NCBI GenBank assembly: GCA_947623655.1
Contig: CANQHG010000001.1
Span: 53,207 to 117,206 of the forward strand
Source: an uncultured Clostridia bacterium
GTDB lineage: Bacteria > Bacillota > Clostridia > Christensenellales > Borkfalkiaceae
Direction: 5' to 3'
Length of the DNA: 64,000 nt
The notes under the pieces are model-generated. The model was not told the origin of the DNA and made no database searches. It saw only the letters and a list, made by a program, of their open reading frames with translations. Positions 1 through 9,312 of the stretch are shown piece by piece. The position numbers and the translations under genes were made by a program. The stretch's first letter is position 1, and the number at the start of each line of letters is the position of its first letter.

Positions 1-670
1 GCGTCGTCAGAACAGCAAGCTCCAAAGCATTGTAAGCCGTTCTCAGATCCCCTGCCGCGGTGCGGGCAATGTGGTCGAGCGCGTCACCGTCGACGAGCGC
101 CTGATAGGCGCCAAGGCCTTTCCGTTTATCTGCGAGCGCCTTGACGAGCGCGCCTCTGATCTCTTCCGCCGTGAGCGGCAAAAATTCAAAGACGCGGCAA
201 CGGGAGACGATAGCGGGCGTCATGGAAGCATAGGGATTTTCCGTCGTAGAGCCGATAAAGAGAATGGTCCCCTGTTCGATGGCGGGGAGAAGGGAGTCCG
301 ATTGCGTCTTGTTGAAGCGGTGGCACTCGTCGAGCATGAGATAGGTGCGTTTGCCGTACATTTTCAGGTTGTTCCGCGCCGTATCGACCGCTTTTTTGAC
401 GTCTGCGACCCCCGAACTTACGGCGTTGAGCTTGATGAACTCCCCGTTCGTCTGGGCGGCGATGATATTTGCGAGTGTCGTCTTTCCGCAACCGGGCGGG
501 CCCCAGAAAATACAGCTTCCGAGCCTGTCGAGCGAAATCGCGCGGCGGAGAAGAGAACCCTCGGAGACGATATGGCTCTGCCCCACGAAATCTTTGAAAG
601 TAGAGGCGCGCATGCGTTCGGCAAGCGGTTTCGCCTTTTCTTCGTTGTCGTTGAAATCGAAAAGATCCAT
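1..670 (-). CDS. rarA: Replication-associated recombination protein A (RarA/MgsA AAA+ ATPase), partial, runs off window start
   Basis: My reverse-complement translation reads MDLFDFNDNEEKAKPLAERMRASTFKDFVGQSHIV...GPPGCGKTTLANIIA...LMLDECHRFNKTQSD...GSTTENPYASMTPAIVSRCRVFEF. The supplied ORF track missed it because it is open at the window edge. Confidence 0.93.
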   Translation of the reverse strand, partial: MDLFDFNDNEEKAKPLAERMRASTFKDFVGQSHIVSEGSLLRRAISLDRLGSCIFWGPPGCGKTTLANIIAAQTNGEFIKLNAVSSGVADVKKAVDTARNNLKMYGKRTYLMLDECHRFNKTQSDSLLPAIEQGTILFIGSTTENPYASMTPAIVSRCRVFEFLPLTAEEIRGALVKALADKRKGLGAYQALVDGDALDHIARTAAGDLRTAYNALELAVLTT

Positions 671-1464
671 CAATCCCCCACGAGCTGTTTGATCTTTGCG
701 GCCTTCTTCTTGCCGAGCTCATATCCTCTGTCGCACGCAAAATCGAGATCTTTCACCTTGTATTGATCCATTGCGTCGAGTCTCGGCTCCAACCATAGGG
801 CAACGTGATCGCGCAAAAGCCGCTTACTGCGCGTTGCGCGGGTGTCCATGATGTCGAAGACGCGGAGTACCGTATTGAGCAATTTATCCGTTGGCTCTCT
901 GTCCATAACGACATTGCCGAGCACGTCGATCGCAACGACGACTTCCGCCCCCATTTCGGCCACTTCGCGCGTGGGAACGCGCTCGGTGATACAGCCGTCG
1001 ATGAGCGTCTTGTATTCGCCGAACGAAGCGGGCGTAAAGACGCCGGGGATAGAACCGGAGGCGAGCGCCGCGTCGATGACGTTCCCGCTGTTCAGCGTGA
1101 CCGTCTTTCCGTCGACAAGGTTGGTCGCGATACAGGCGAACGGAATCTTGAGCTCGTCGAACGTGTAGTCGTCCATGAGCTCGAGCATGATCTTCCGCGC
1201 CCTTTTCATGGTCATAAAGCCGTTCTGTCTGATGGGGGAGAGATTGACGGAGGCAAGATCCGCGAATTTTAATGTGAGCACACGTTCGCGCATCTTCTCG
1301 GGAGATACGCCCCCGCAGTAGAGCGCTCCGATGATTGCGCCCATGGAACAGCCCGTAACATAATCGGGTCTGATCCCCTCTTCCTCAAGAGCCTGTAAAA
1401 ATCCGATGTGCGCAACTCCTCTCGCGGCGCCTGCGCCAAGTGCAAGCCCTAATTTTTTTTGCAT
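670..1464 (-). CDS. Patatin-like phospholipase (RssA-type)
   Basis: LGLALGAGAARGVAHIGFLQALEEEGI...GCSMGAIIGALY. Start chosen at ATG 1464 because GGAGG lies just upstream; the ORF is open to 1476. Confidence 0.85.
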   Translation of the reverse strand: MQKKLGLALGAGAARGVAHIGFLQALEEEGIRPDYVTGCSMGAIIGALYCGGVSPEKMRERVLTLKFADLASVNLSPIRQNGFMTMKRARKIMLELMDDYTFDELKIPFACIATNLVDGKTVTLNSGNVIDAALASGSIPGVFTPASFGEYKTLIDGCITERVPTREVAEMGAEVVVAIDVLGNVVMDREPTDKLLNTVLRVFDIMDTRATRSKRLLRDHVALWLEPRLDAMDQYKVKDLDFACDRGYELGKKKAAKIKQLVGD

Positions 1465-1494
1465 AATTTCCTCCATGAATTCGTATGTTTTAGC

Positions 1495-2421
1495 ATGATA
1501 AAATGCAAGAGTCTGAAATCAGCGCTCGCCGCGCTTCCCATTGCCGCGGCAATGGTCTTTCTGTTAGTCTCGCCCGCAAAATACGGCAAGAGCGTATTGG
1601 AAGGGATCTCCCTTTGGGCGGTGTGCGTCCTGCCCGCGGCCTTTCCGTTTTTGTTCCTGAGCGCCCTTTTCACGAGGCTTTCCGCCTATAAAAAACTCTC
1701 GGGCAAACTTTCGCCCGTCTTTTCCAAAATCTTTAAGGTGAGCGGGGCGGGCGGGTGCGCCGCAATCTTATCGGCGCTTTCGGGCTATCCCGTCGGCGCA
1801 AGATGTGTGCTCGACCTGTATGAAAACGGCATGACGTCGGAAGATGAAAAGTTCCGCCTTGCCTGTCTTGCCTCGACGACGGGGCCCATGTTTTTGGTGG
1901 GAACAGTGGGAAGCGGCATGTTCTCCTCTCCCGCGCTCGGGTGGACGATGCTGCTGTGCCACTTTTTGGCCGTTTGGGGCGTGTGCCTTATACTCGGACT
2001 GTTTAAAAAACCGCCAGAGCCGCGCGCGGGACTTTTGAAATCGGGCGGCAACGCGCTCTACGACAGCCTGTATAACGCCGTTATTTCCATTTTATGCGTG
2101 GGAGGCGCCATTGCCCTCTTCTACGCCTTTTCGGACATGATTTTGAGCGTTTTGCCCCCTCTTCCTCTCCCCGCCGAAGGGCTTGTGCGGGGGCTTATGG
2201 AAATGACGGCGGGCTGCAAGACGTTTTCAGAACTCCCCTCTCCTTTCTCCGCCGCGGCTTGCTGTTTTCTCGTGACGTTCGGCGGGCTGTGCGTTCTCGT
2301 GCAACAGATCGCTTTCCTCTCCCGCGCAGGCATAAAAGCGTTCCCCTTTATCGCCGTCAAGTTTTTACAGGGGCTTGCGGCGGGCGGGCTGTGTTTTGCG
2401 GCGGCACATTTGATCCTGTGA
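1495..2421 (+). CDS. YlbJ-like sporulation membrane protein (nucleoside-recognition/gate domain)
   Basis: Multi-TM protein with SGYPVGARCVLDLYENG and STTGPMFLVGTVGSGMF motifs. Start uncertain (1459 or 1495). Confidence 0.7.
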   Translation: MIKCKSLKSALAALPIAAAMVFLLVSPAKYGKSVLEGISLWAVCVLPAAFPFLFLSALFTRLSAYKKLSGKLSPVFSKIFKVSGAGGCAAILSALSGYPVGARCVLDLYENGMTSEDEKFRLACLASTTGPMFLVGTVGSGMFSSPALGWTMLLCHFLAVWGVCLILGLFKKPPEPRAGLLKSGGNALYDSLYNAVISILCVGGAIALFYAFSDMILSVLPPLPLPAEGLVRGLMEMTAGCKTFSELPSPFSAAACCFLVTFGGLCVLVQQIAFLSRAGIKAFPFIAVKFLQGLAAGGLCFAAAHLIL

Positions 2422-2448
2422 CGCTCTACATTATTATAAGATTATAAA

Positions 2449-3297
2449 TTACAGATACGCGCCAATCAACCTGTATTGAGAACAATAGGCTTCCACGTCT
2501 CTGAGGGCGGAACGAACGCGTTCGGATGAGATATCTCCCGTAAATTCGATAAAAAAGCGGTATTGGCCGTAGACGTCTTTCAAGGGACGGGACTCGATCC
2601 GTGTGAGGTTGAGCCCGTATTGGCGGAAGATCTTCAAAAGCCCGAGTAGCGCTCCCGGGTTATGGGGACAGACGGCGCAGAGAAAGATCATCGCCGAGCG
2701 GCGGTCGAAAGTGGGTTCCCCCCGCCTTACCCGCGAAAAACGTGTGAAATTCTGTTTGTTGTCGGCAATGTTCTCTGCGGAGAGTACGATCCCTTCCGCC
2801 TTGACATGCGAGCCGACGATGCCTGCCGTGTGACCGTCGAGCCTTTTCAGGCTCTCCGCAGTAGAGGGAACAGCATAGCAAAAGGCGTCGGGAAAGTTTT
2901 TCAACAAAAATTCGGTGCACTGGCCGAGCGCCTGTTCGTGCGAGCAAATCGTGTCGACGTCTTCCCATCGCGTCCCCTCTCTAACGACGAGTCGGTGATC
3001 GATGGAAAGCATATATTCTTCGTCCCCGAAAATATCGGAGACAGCCAAGAGATCCAAAACGGACAAAACGCCGCCGTTGAGAGAATTTTCGACGGGAAGC
3101 ACTGCAAAATCCGTTTCGCCACCCGTGAGCGCTTCGACCGCTTCCCGAAAACTGCGGCAGAGAAAGGGCTCGTATCCCTTACACATAGCTTCGGCGGCGA
3201 GTTGCGAATAGCTTCCCTCAGGTCCGAGGACGCTCACCTTTCCCGTCTTTTTCGGACGGTCTGCCTCTCGCGCCTCTTCCGTCGCATACAGCTTCAT
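2449..3297 (-). CDS. pheA: Prephenate dehydratase with C-terminal ACT domain
   Basis: VSVLGPEGSYSQLAAEAM...VLPVENSLNGGV...GALLGLLKIFRQYGLNLTRIESRPLKDVYGQYRFFIEF. Confidence 0.93.
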   Translation of the reverse strand: MKLYATEEAREADRPKKTGKVSVLGPEGSYSQLAAEAMCKGYEPFLCRSFREAVEALTGGETDFAVLPVENSLNGGVLSVLDLLAVSDIFGDEEYMLSIDHRLVVREGTRWEDVDTICSHEQALGQCTEFLLKNFPDAFCYAVPSTAESLKRLDGHTAGIVGSHVKAEGIVLSAENIADNKQNFTRFSRVRRGEPTFDRRSAMIFLCAVCPHNPGALLGLLKIFRQYGLNLTRIESRPLKDVYGQYRFFIEFTGDISSERVRSALRDVEAYCSQYRLIGAYL

Positions 3298-3306
3298 AAG
3301 TGCTCC

Positions 3307-4335
3307 TTATACTTTATCTGCAATATCGAAAATGAGGCTTTCGGTATCTTCCCAACCGAGGCATGGATCGGTAATGGACTGTCCGAAAACGACGTCGTGC
3401 TTCTGGCATCCCTCTACGAGGAAACTCTCGATCATAAAACCCTTGACGATCTTCTTGAAATCGGCGTCGCAACTTCTGTTTTGCAAAACTTCTTCGACGA
3501 TACGAATCTGCTGACGGTAGCGCTTGCCCGAATTGGAATGGTTTGCGTCGATGATGACGGCGGGATTTTTGAGTTCCCCTTCCGTGTTCTGATACCCCTC
3601 GTACACTTGCATCACGGTCTCATAGTGATAGTTGGGAATATCGTTGCCGTAGTTATCCACTCGGCCGCGCAATACGGCGTGAGCATACGGATTGCCGTCC
3701 GTCTTCACCTGCCAATTATGATATTTGAAGATCTGGGGGCTCTGCGCCGCAAAGATGGAATTGATAAGCACGGGAATAGAGCCGCCCGTGGAATTTTTGA
3801 CGCCGACGGGAAGTTCGATGCCGCTTGAGACGAGCCTGTGCATCTGGTTTTCGCTGGAACGGGCGCCAACGGCGACATAGGTCAGAAGATCTTCTACATA
3901 GGCATAATTTTCGGGATAGAGCATCTCGTCCGCAGCCGAGAGCCCGCTCTCCCCGATGACGTTGAGGAGAAGAGAGCGAATGGTGCGGATCCCCTTGAGG
4001 GTATCTTCCTCGTGCTCCGGATCGGGTTGGGTGAACATGCCTTTATACCCCACCCCTCTCGTTCTCGGCTTTGCCGTGTAGATACGGGGAACGATGACGA
4101 GTTTATCTTTGACCTTTTCGTTGAGTTTTCCGAGTTTCCGCACATATTCGAGCACGGGAGCGCTCTCGTGCGCCGAACAAGGCCCGATAATGAGGAGAAG
4201 CTTGTTGCTCTTCCCCGCAATGACCGACTTTGCGAGTTCGTCCCGCTCCGCTTTGATCGCCGCGAGTTCTTTGTTTATGGGTTGTTCCGCGCGGATCTCT
4301 TCAAAGGTCGGTATTTTTATTTGTCTTTGAAACAT
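3307..4335 (-). CDS. 3-deoxy-7-phosphoheptulonate (DAHP) synthase, class I AroFGH type
   Basis: LLIIGPCSAHE...KPRTRGVGYKGM...GARSSENQMHRLVSSGIELPVGVKNSTGG...VIIDANHSNSGK. Confidence 0.93.
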   Translation of the reverse strand: MFQRQIKIPTFEEIRAEQPINKELAAIKAERDELAKSVIAGKSNKLLLIIGPCSAHESAPVLEYVRKLGKLNEKVKDKLVIVPRIYTAKPRTRGVGYKGMFTQPDPEHEEDTLKGIRTIRSLLLNVIGESGLSAADEMLYPENYAYVEDLLTYVAVGARSSENQMHRLVSSGIELPVGVKNSTGGSIPVLINSIFAAQSPQIFKYHNWQVKTDGNPYAHAVLRGRVDNYGNDIPNYHYETVMQVYEGYQNTEGELKNPAVIIDANHSNSGKRYRQQIRIVEEVLQNRSCDADFKKIVKGFMIESFLVEGCQKHDVVFGQSITDPCLGWEDTESLIFDIADKV

Positions 4336-4807
4336 CTGAACGTCTCCCGATATAGTCTGAGACCGCCTGCGGAACGTAGTTTTCAAACGGCGTTCCGAAT
4401 GCGATCGCGTTTTTCACAAGGGTCGATGAAATGTGCGCATGGCACTGTTCGGCTGGGATAAACATGGTAATAAGTTCGGGGTACAGGTCTTTGGACGCGT
4501 AGAAATCGTCCGTTTCATAGGCGCAGTCTATGCCGTTTCGCACCCCCCGCACATAGAAAGGCGTATTCTCCTTTTTGAGAAGTTCTGCGATCGCCCCTGT
4601 CCAGATGAGAACGCGGACGCGGGGTTCGTCACAAAAGACGTTCCCGATCATTTCCGCCCGTTCTTCGGCAGAAAACATGACGCTTTTCCGCTTGTTTTCC
4701 GCAACGGCGACAACAACTTCGTCAAAAATCATAAGACTTTTTTTCACGGTGTCGGCATGTCCGACGGTAAACGGGTCGAACGTGCCCGCAAAAATACATT
4801 TTTTCAA
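4301..4807 (-). CDS. coaD: Phosphopantetheine adenylyltransferase
   Basis: KKCIFAGTFDPFTVGHADTVKKSL...FYVRGVRNGIDCAYE...HISSTLVKNAI. Probable TTG start at 4807 overlapping the rsmD stop. Confidence 0.93.
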   Translation of the reverse strand: MKKCIFAGTFDPFTVGHADTVKKSLMIFDEVVVAVAENKRKSVMFSAEERAEMIGNVFCDEPRVRVLIWTGAIAELLKKENTPFYVRGVRNGIDCAYETDDFYASKDLYPELITMFIPAEQCHAHISSTLVKNAIAFGTPFENYVPQAVSDYIGRRSDVSKTNKNTDL

Positions 4808-5337
4808 ACGTTTCTCCTTTTGAGAAAGAAAATGTTCACTCTCCCGTACGTTCTCCGCTCGGCCGTCTCCCAACCTGCTGGAACAGCGATCTCCCGTTCG
4901 CTCTCGTAGACGACGAGCCCGTCTTCTTGCAAGAGTCCTCTTTCCTCAATGCGACTGAGAACATCGGCGGATATATCCAGCCGATAGGGAGGATCGCACA
5001 GAATGAGATCGAACGGTCCTTTGACCGTTTGCAAACAGGCGGCATAATCGAGACCGTACACTTTCCCCGTCTCGTTGCAACGGACGAGATTTTTTTTGAG
5101 AAGAGCGACGCTTTCAATACTTTCGTCGTTAAACACGGCCTCGCTCGCCCCGCGGGACAGACATTCGAGCCCAAGCGCCCCGCTTCCCGCAAACAGATCG
5201 AGAACTCTCGCCCCCTGTAAATACCCGGAAAGGATCTGAAAGACGGACTCCTTGACACGATCGGGCGTGGGACGGATCTCTTGTCCCTGAAATGCCGAAA
5301 GAATAGTTCCGCGGTGCTTTCCCGCTATGATCCTCAC
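4804..5337 (-). CDS. rsmD: 16S rRNA (guanine966-N2)-methyltransferase RsmD
   Basis: VRIIAGKHRGTILSAFQGQEIRPTPDRVKESVFQIL...VLDLFAGSGALGLECLSRGA...DLILCDPPY. GTG start overlaps the upstream stop. Confidence 0.93.
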   Translation of the reverse strand: MRIIAGKHRGTILSAFQGQEIRPTPDRVKESVFQILSGYLQGARVLDLFAGSGALGLECLSRGASEAVFNDESIESVALLKKNLVRCNETGKVYGLDYAACLQTVKGPFDLILCDPPYRLDISADVLSRIEERGLLQEDGLVVYESEREIAVPAGWETAERRTYGRVNIFFLKRRNV

Positions 5338-6005
5338 TTCTTTTTCCCCGCGGCCTTTATCTTTTCGTCGCGCTCGCTTGCACGCAGTTTCCTCTCTTTC
5401 TCGACGTGTGCGCCGATGAGATAGGCGATCCCGCTGACGAGCACGGGCAAAAGGACAAAGAGGAGAGACCAAAGGGCGTCCACTCTCAGCCCGCCCCCTT
5501 CAAGCGTGCCGAACCATGCGATGGGAATGAGCGCCCAGCCCGCAAACATGCCGAAAAACAGGCTTGCAGCCTCATAGAAATAATGCGCGAGAACACCGAA
5601 GAAGATGACGGGAAGTCCCACGAGAAAGCCGATGTAAAAGCCTTTCCAAGCCCTGTATTCCCGTTCGGGACGGTGATCGCCGCCCGATTGGATGCCGTAC
5701 CGTGCGTTTCTTCTGTGGATCTCGCCCGTGATATAGTTGTCGTAATGCAAGACGCCCGTATGATACATCAGATGTGCGTTGAAAAAAGCTCCGCCCAAAA
5801 TACAGAGGACTCCGAGGACAATCTCGACAACGTTGTTTTCGTCGGGCACGATCGCTTGCAGAGACAGGAGAATGAGCCCCATGAACAAATACATGAGATA
5901 GGGCGTGACCATGCGCCTCCAGCACTCTCTTTGCACCCGCCAAAACATCTGCCATTTCGTCGGATCGGAATAGTCCTTTTTCTTTTTGGGTTTCTCGTTG
6001 AGCAT
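5334..6005 (-). CDS. Multi-pass membrane protein of unknown function
   Basis: 223 aa with hydrophobic TM segments and a basic C-terminus. Preceded by a canonical promoter. Confidence 0.7.
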   Translation of the reverse strand: MLNEKPKKKKDYSDPTKWQMFWRVQRECWRRMVTPYLMYLFMGLILLSLQAIVPDENNVVEIVLGVLCILGGAFFNAHLMYHTGVLHYDNYITGEIHRRNARYGIQSGGDHRPEREYRAWKGFYIGFLVGLPVIFFGVLAHYFYEAASLFFGMFAGWALIPIAWFGTLEGGGLRVDALWSLLFVLLPVLVSGIAYLIGAHVEKERKLRASERDEKIKAAGKKK

Positions 6006-6059
6006 GTTTCTCTCCGCGGGCGCACGCGCCCATATGCTGCAAACAGCATTTACAGCGAT

Positions 6060-6088
6060 ATTATAGCGTTTCCATGCGGGAGTGTCAA
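6060..6088 (-). promoter_or_regulatory. Sigma-A promoter for the 6005-3307 gene cluster
   Basis: On the minus strand TTGACA (6088-6083), 17-bp spacer, TATAAT (6065-6060). Confidence 0.8.
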
Positions 6089-6133
6089 GTCATTCAAAAT
6101 TGAAAATGCGTGAAAGGGCCGAAAATCGCGTTT

Positions 6134-7162
6134 TCAGCGGATATATTCTCTCACGGCCTTTCCCGAAAGGCGGACAAGCGCCTCGTAGACGGATGTACCG
6201 TGCGCCGCGGCATATTTCCCGAAGTCGGTGACAGCGGGCACCCGTTTTCCGAATGCCGCCCCGCCCGCAGACAGAGCGGCGTCCATACAGAGTTTGCCGA
6301 CGATGTTATCGTGTCCCTCTCTGAAAAATCCGTCGCCGTATCCGAGCCGCAACGTGTGCACCCGCCCGTAATTTTTGTCGGCGAAAGCATATCCTAGCCC
6401 CTCACCCGTCTGCCGGCAACTGTTCGACACAAAGGCATAGAGGCGCATGGCGCGACGCAGAGGTCCGCACGTGCCGTCGGGAAGATAGCCGTAGAGCCCG
6501 AGGCCGACGCGAACGGCGTCGGACGCATTCTCTCCGTTCCACACGCCGCCCGTCGCCGCGATATGTGAAGAGCAGGCAGGAAAACTTTCTTTTGCGGAAG
6601 ATACCGCGTCCGCAAACAGCTCATTTTGCCTCTCCCGTCCGTCGGCGTTCCCCGCTTCGAAATAGTGCGAAAAGACACCCGTGAGCGAAAGCCCCCTCTC
6701 TTTTATCGCTTTGACCGCTCTTTTGACCTCTTCCGCCGCAACGCCGTAGCGGTTCATGCCCGTGTTGACGGCAAGGTGGACGTTTGGCGCCGTCCCCGTT
6801 CTTTCAGCCGCCCGCGCCAAAAGAGAAAGCGCGGGAAAGGAAGTCACGCTCGCCGTCAAATCATACAAGAGCAGCCTTTCGCCCTCCCAGACCGTCATTG
6901 GCGGAGTGAGCACGAGGATGTCTTCCATAATACCCGCAATGCGCAAGGAAACCCCCTCTTCCACGGTCGCGACCGCAAAAGAGGAGGCTATATGATGCAG
7001 ACAATGTGCCACTTCTTCCGCGCCGTGGCCGTAGGCGTCGTCTTTCACGACTGCGATGAGCGGGCGGGAAGAAAGTTTTTTAAAATAATTTGCGTTAAAG
7101 CGGACAGACGGCAAAAAGATTCGTGCGAGCAACGGTTGCATACACCATTGTATGCGGAGCAT
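6134..7162 (-). CDS. alr: Alanine racemase
   Basis: RPLIAVVKDDAYGHGAEEVAHCL...NTGMNRYGV...GVWNGENASDAVRVGLGLYGYLP...GYGDGFFR. Confidence 0.9.
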   Translation of the reverse strand: MLRIQWCMQPLLARIFLPSVRFNANYFKKLSSRPLIAVVKDDAYGHGAEEVAHCLHHIASSFAVATVEEGVSLRIAGIMEDILVLTPPMTVWEGERLLLYDLTASVTSFPALSLLARAAERTGTAPNVHLAVNTGMNRYGVAAEEVKRAVKAIKERGLSLTGVFSHYFEAGNADGRERQNELFADAVSSAKESFPACSSHIAATGGVWNGENASDAVRVGLGLYGYLPDGTCGPLRRAMRLYAFVSNSCRQTGEGLGYAFADKNYGRVHTLRLGYGDGFFREGHDNIVGKLCMDAALSAGGAAFGKRVPAVTDFGKYAAAHGTSVYEALVRLSGKAVREYIR

Positions 7163-7180
7163 GCGGGTCGTGCGTTCTCT

Positions 7181-7879
7181 TTAAGCGTTATAAATAAATC
7201 GGTGGCAGTTTTCGCACTCGATGACGTTCCCGCCGGCGAGACGGTTTCTCTGCGCAAGGGGAAGATCCATGCCGCACACGCACATATCCCCCCGCAAGGG
7301 CACAAGCACGGGAAACACCTTTTCTTTGCGCTTCTGCTTATATTTTTCGAGGATCTCGGGAGAGACGTTCTTTGCGGTTTCCTCCATTTTTTTGTTGAGT
7401 TCCTCGATCCTGTCTGCGTATTTGGCCTGTACTTCCTTGTATTTCTCGGAATACTCCTTTTTCTGCTTGTTCATCTGCTTGCCCTGTTCCATGAGCTTTT
7501 TGTACTCGGCGGTGAGCTGTTCGATCTCGGCAATGAGTTTATTGAGCTCTCCCTTGAGGGAACGCAACTTGTCCATAAGCTGTTGGGCGCTCTTTTTGTA
7601 GAATGAAACGTCGCCGCCGCCCTCTACGAGCTCCTCAACGTCCGAATACTCCGCGATCGCCTTGCTCGTCTCGTCCACACGGGCGATGAGACTATCGCGC
7701 AGGGCTTTGATCTCCAAGGCGCGTTTGTCCTGTGCGGCAATGCGCATTTCCGCATTCCGCATGACAACTTTTGCCTGGTTGAGCTTCTTCTTTTCCTCTG
7801 TGGCGCCGAGTTCCAGCTCGATCTTTCTGAGCTCGCCGTCCAGCCTCTGATATTCCAATAATTCTTGCAATGCAGCCAT
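7181..7879 (-). CDS. Coiled-coil protein with C-terminal C4 zinc ribbon
   Basis: Long heptad-like coiled coil, then MCVCGMDLP...VIECENCHRFIY. Confidence 0.75.
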   Translation of the reverse strand: MAALQELLEYQRLDGELRKIELELGATEEKKKLNQAKVVMRNAEMRIAAQDKRALEIKALRDSLIARVDETSKAIAEYSDVEELVEGGGDVSFYKKSAQQLMDKLRSLKGELNKLIAEIEQLTAEYKKLMEQGKQMNKQKKEYSEKYKEVQAKYADRIEELNKKMEETAKNVSPEILEKYKQKRKEKVFPVLVPLRGDMCVCGMDLPLAQRNRLAGGNVIECENCHRFIYNA

Positions 7880-7889
7880 GAATTTCTCC

Positions 7890-8660
7890 TTACAGGAACC
7901 GCCTGTCCGTGAAAACGGTGCAGGGCAGTCCGATTTTATTTTTTATGTTTTCCGCAAAGCGGCAAAATCCATAGTTTTCAGAAGCATAGTGGGTGAAATG
8001 CAGCACGTTGAGGCCCTTTTCCACAGCTTCCAGAATGAGATGATGTTTCCCGTCGGACGTCGCGATCGTATCGGCGCCGTTTTCGAGGGTGAAAGCGAGC
8101 GCACCGTATGTAAAGCCGCCGCCGCAGAAACTTGCGACCCTTTTCACTTCCCTCTCGCCGTAGACGGTGAGCCTGTCCGTTTGGAACGTCTTCTTCGCGC
8201 GGGCGGCAAATTCGGAAAGGGAGAGCGGGGAAACGTCGTACGCCCTGCCGTAACCGCCGCAAGAGAGAACCTCCATGACGGCAATGGGCTGTTTCCCGCC
8301 GAGGCCGAACATCAGGCTCTCATCGATGCCCCCCAACGCGGCGTCGAGATTTAAATGGGCGGAAATAACGGAGATGCCTGCCCGAATGCAGGCCGAAAGC
8401 GCGGGCGTATCTTCGGGCGTGAGCCGCATCGCCCCTTCCCAGATGGCAGGATGATGGGTGATGATGAGGTCTGCGTTCGCATTTACCGCCTGTAGCACAG
8501 CCTCTTGGGAAAGATCGAGAGAAAACAACACTCTGTTTATGTCTTTCCCGCAGTCGAGCAAAAGGCCGCTGTTGTCGTGCATACCCTTTGCCATGTATTC
8601 TTTGGAGAGGACAAAGGGCGCGAGTGCGTCCACTGTTTCATAGATTTCTTTGAGCTTCAT
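7890..8660 (-). CDS. Nif3-like dinuclear metal centre hexameric protein
   Basis: MKLKEIYETVDALAPF...ADLIITHHPAIWEG...ISVISAHLNLDAALGGI...ATSDGKHHLILEAVEKGLNVLHFTHYASEN. Confidence 0.9.
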   Translation of the reverse strand: MKLKEIYETVDALAPFVLSKEYMAKGMHDNSGLLLDCGKDINRVLFSLDLSQEAVLQAVNANADLIITHHPAIWEGAMRLTPEDTPALSACIRAGISVISAHLNLDAALGGIDESLMFGLGGKQPIAVMEVLSCGGYGRAYDVSPLSLSEFAARAKKTFQTDRLTVYGEREVKRVASFCGGGFTYGALAFTLENGADTIATSDGKHHLILEAVEKGLNVLHFTHYASENYGFCRFAENIKNKIGLPCTVFTDRRFL

Positions 8661-9312
8661 TGATCGCTTCCTCCAATTCCGTCTTGTGCCCGATGAGCGC
8701 GGCGCGGGCATCCTTCTCCCGCACGAGACAGAGCCTTTCTTCCGTCTTTGCGAGTTCCTCTCTTGCCTGAAAGAGAAAGGGATAGGGCGAACTGCCGTTG
8801 ATGTTGTCCCGCCCGAAGCGGAACGCCTTCTCACAATATTCGCTCCCGCCCGTAGCGGAGCCGAGGAGAAGATCGTAGTATTTGCGCCGCTCCGTTCCCT
8901 CCGAAAAGGTGTAGTCCCGCTCGATCTTCGCGCCCGCTTCCACGAGGAAACGGCGCACTTTCTCGCTGTTTTTCATGGGTTGGAGCAAGAAACGGGCGGG
9001 GATGCCGTCTCTTTTCAAAATTTTGACGATCTCCTCTCCCCCCATGCCCGCGATGAGGACGAAGTCGCACCGCTCGGGAATGCCGCAGAGCCCGTCGCAG
9101 AGGATGGGAACGCACCTTCCCTCACAAATATATTTCTCCAAAAGGGTCTCCGCCTTTTTGAGGCTCCCCGCGTGGATGTCGGTGATGTACACCTTCTCGC
9201 AGAGGCCGCTTTCGAGCGCGTACTTCGCCATGAAGCCGTGGTCGCATCCCACGTCCGCATAGACGGGTGCGCGCGGAAAGAGGGAGCAGATGTGCGCGAT
9301 CCGTTCTTTCAT
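8638..9312 (-). CDS. trmK: tRNA (adenine22-N1)-methyltransferase TrmK
   Basis: RIAHICSLFPRAPVYADVGCDHGFMAKYAL...DFVLIAGMGGEEIVKIL...LQPMKNSEKVRRFL. Located between rpoD and Nif3 as commonly seen. Confidence 0.9.
   Translation of the reverse strand: MKERIAHICSLFPRAPVYADVGCDHGFMAKYALESGLCEKVYITDIHAGSLKKAETLLEKYICEGRCVPILCDGLCGIPERCDFVLIAGMGGEEIVKILKRDGIPARFLLQPMKNSEKVRRFLVEAGAKIERDYTFSEGTERRKYYDLLLGSATGGSEYCEKAFRFGRDNINGSSPYPFLFQAREELAKTEERLCLVREKDARAALIGHKTELEEAINEAQRNL

Noticed and set aside
186-740. 184-aa minus-strand ORF at the window start
   Set aside because: Out-of-frame relative to the clear RarA reading frame occupying the same strand.
3298-3306. T-box or amino-acid riboswitch before pheA/DAHP synthase
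   Set aside because: The pheA-DAHPS gap is too short for a leader and no T-box consensus was found by eye.
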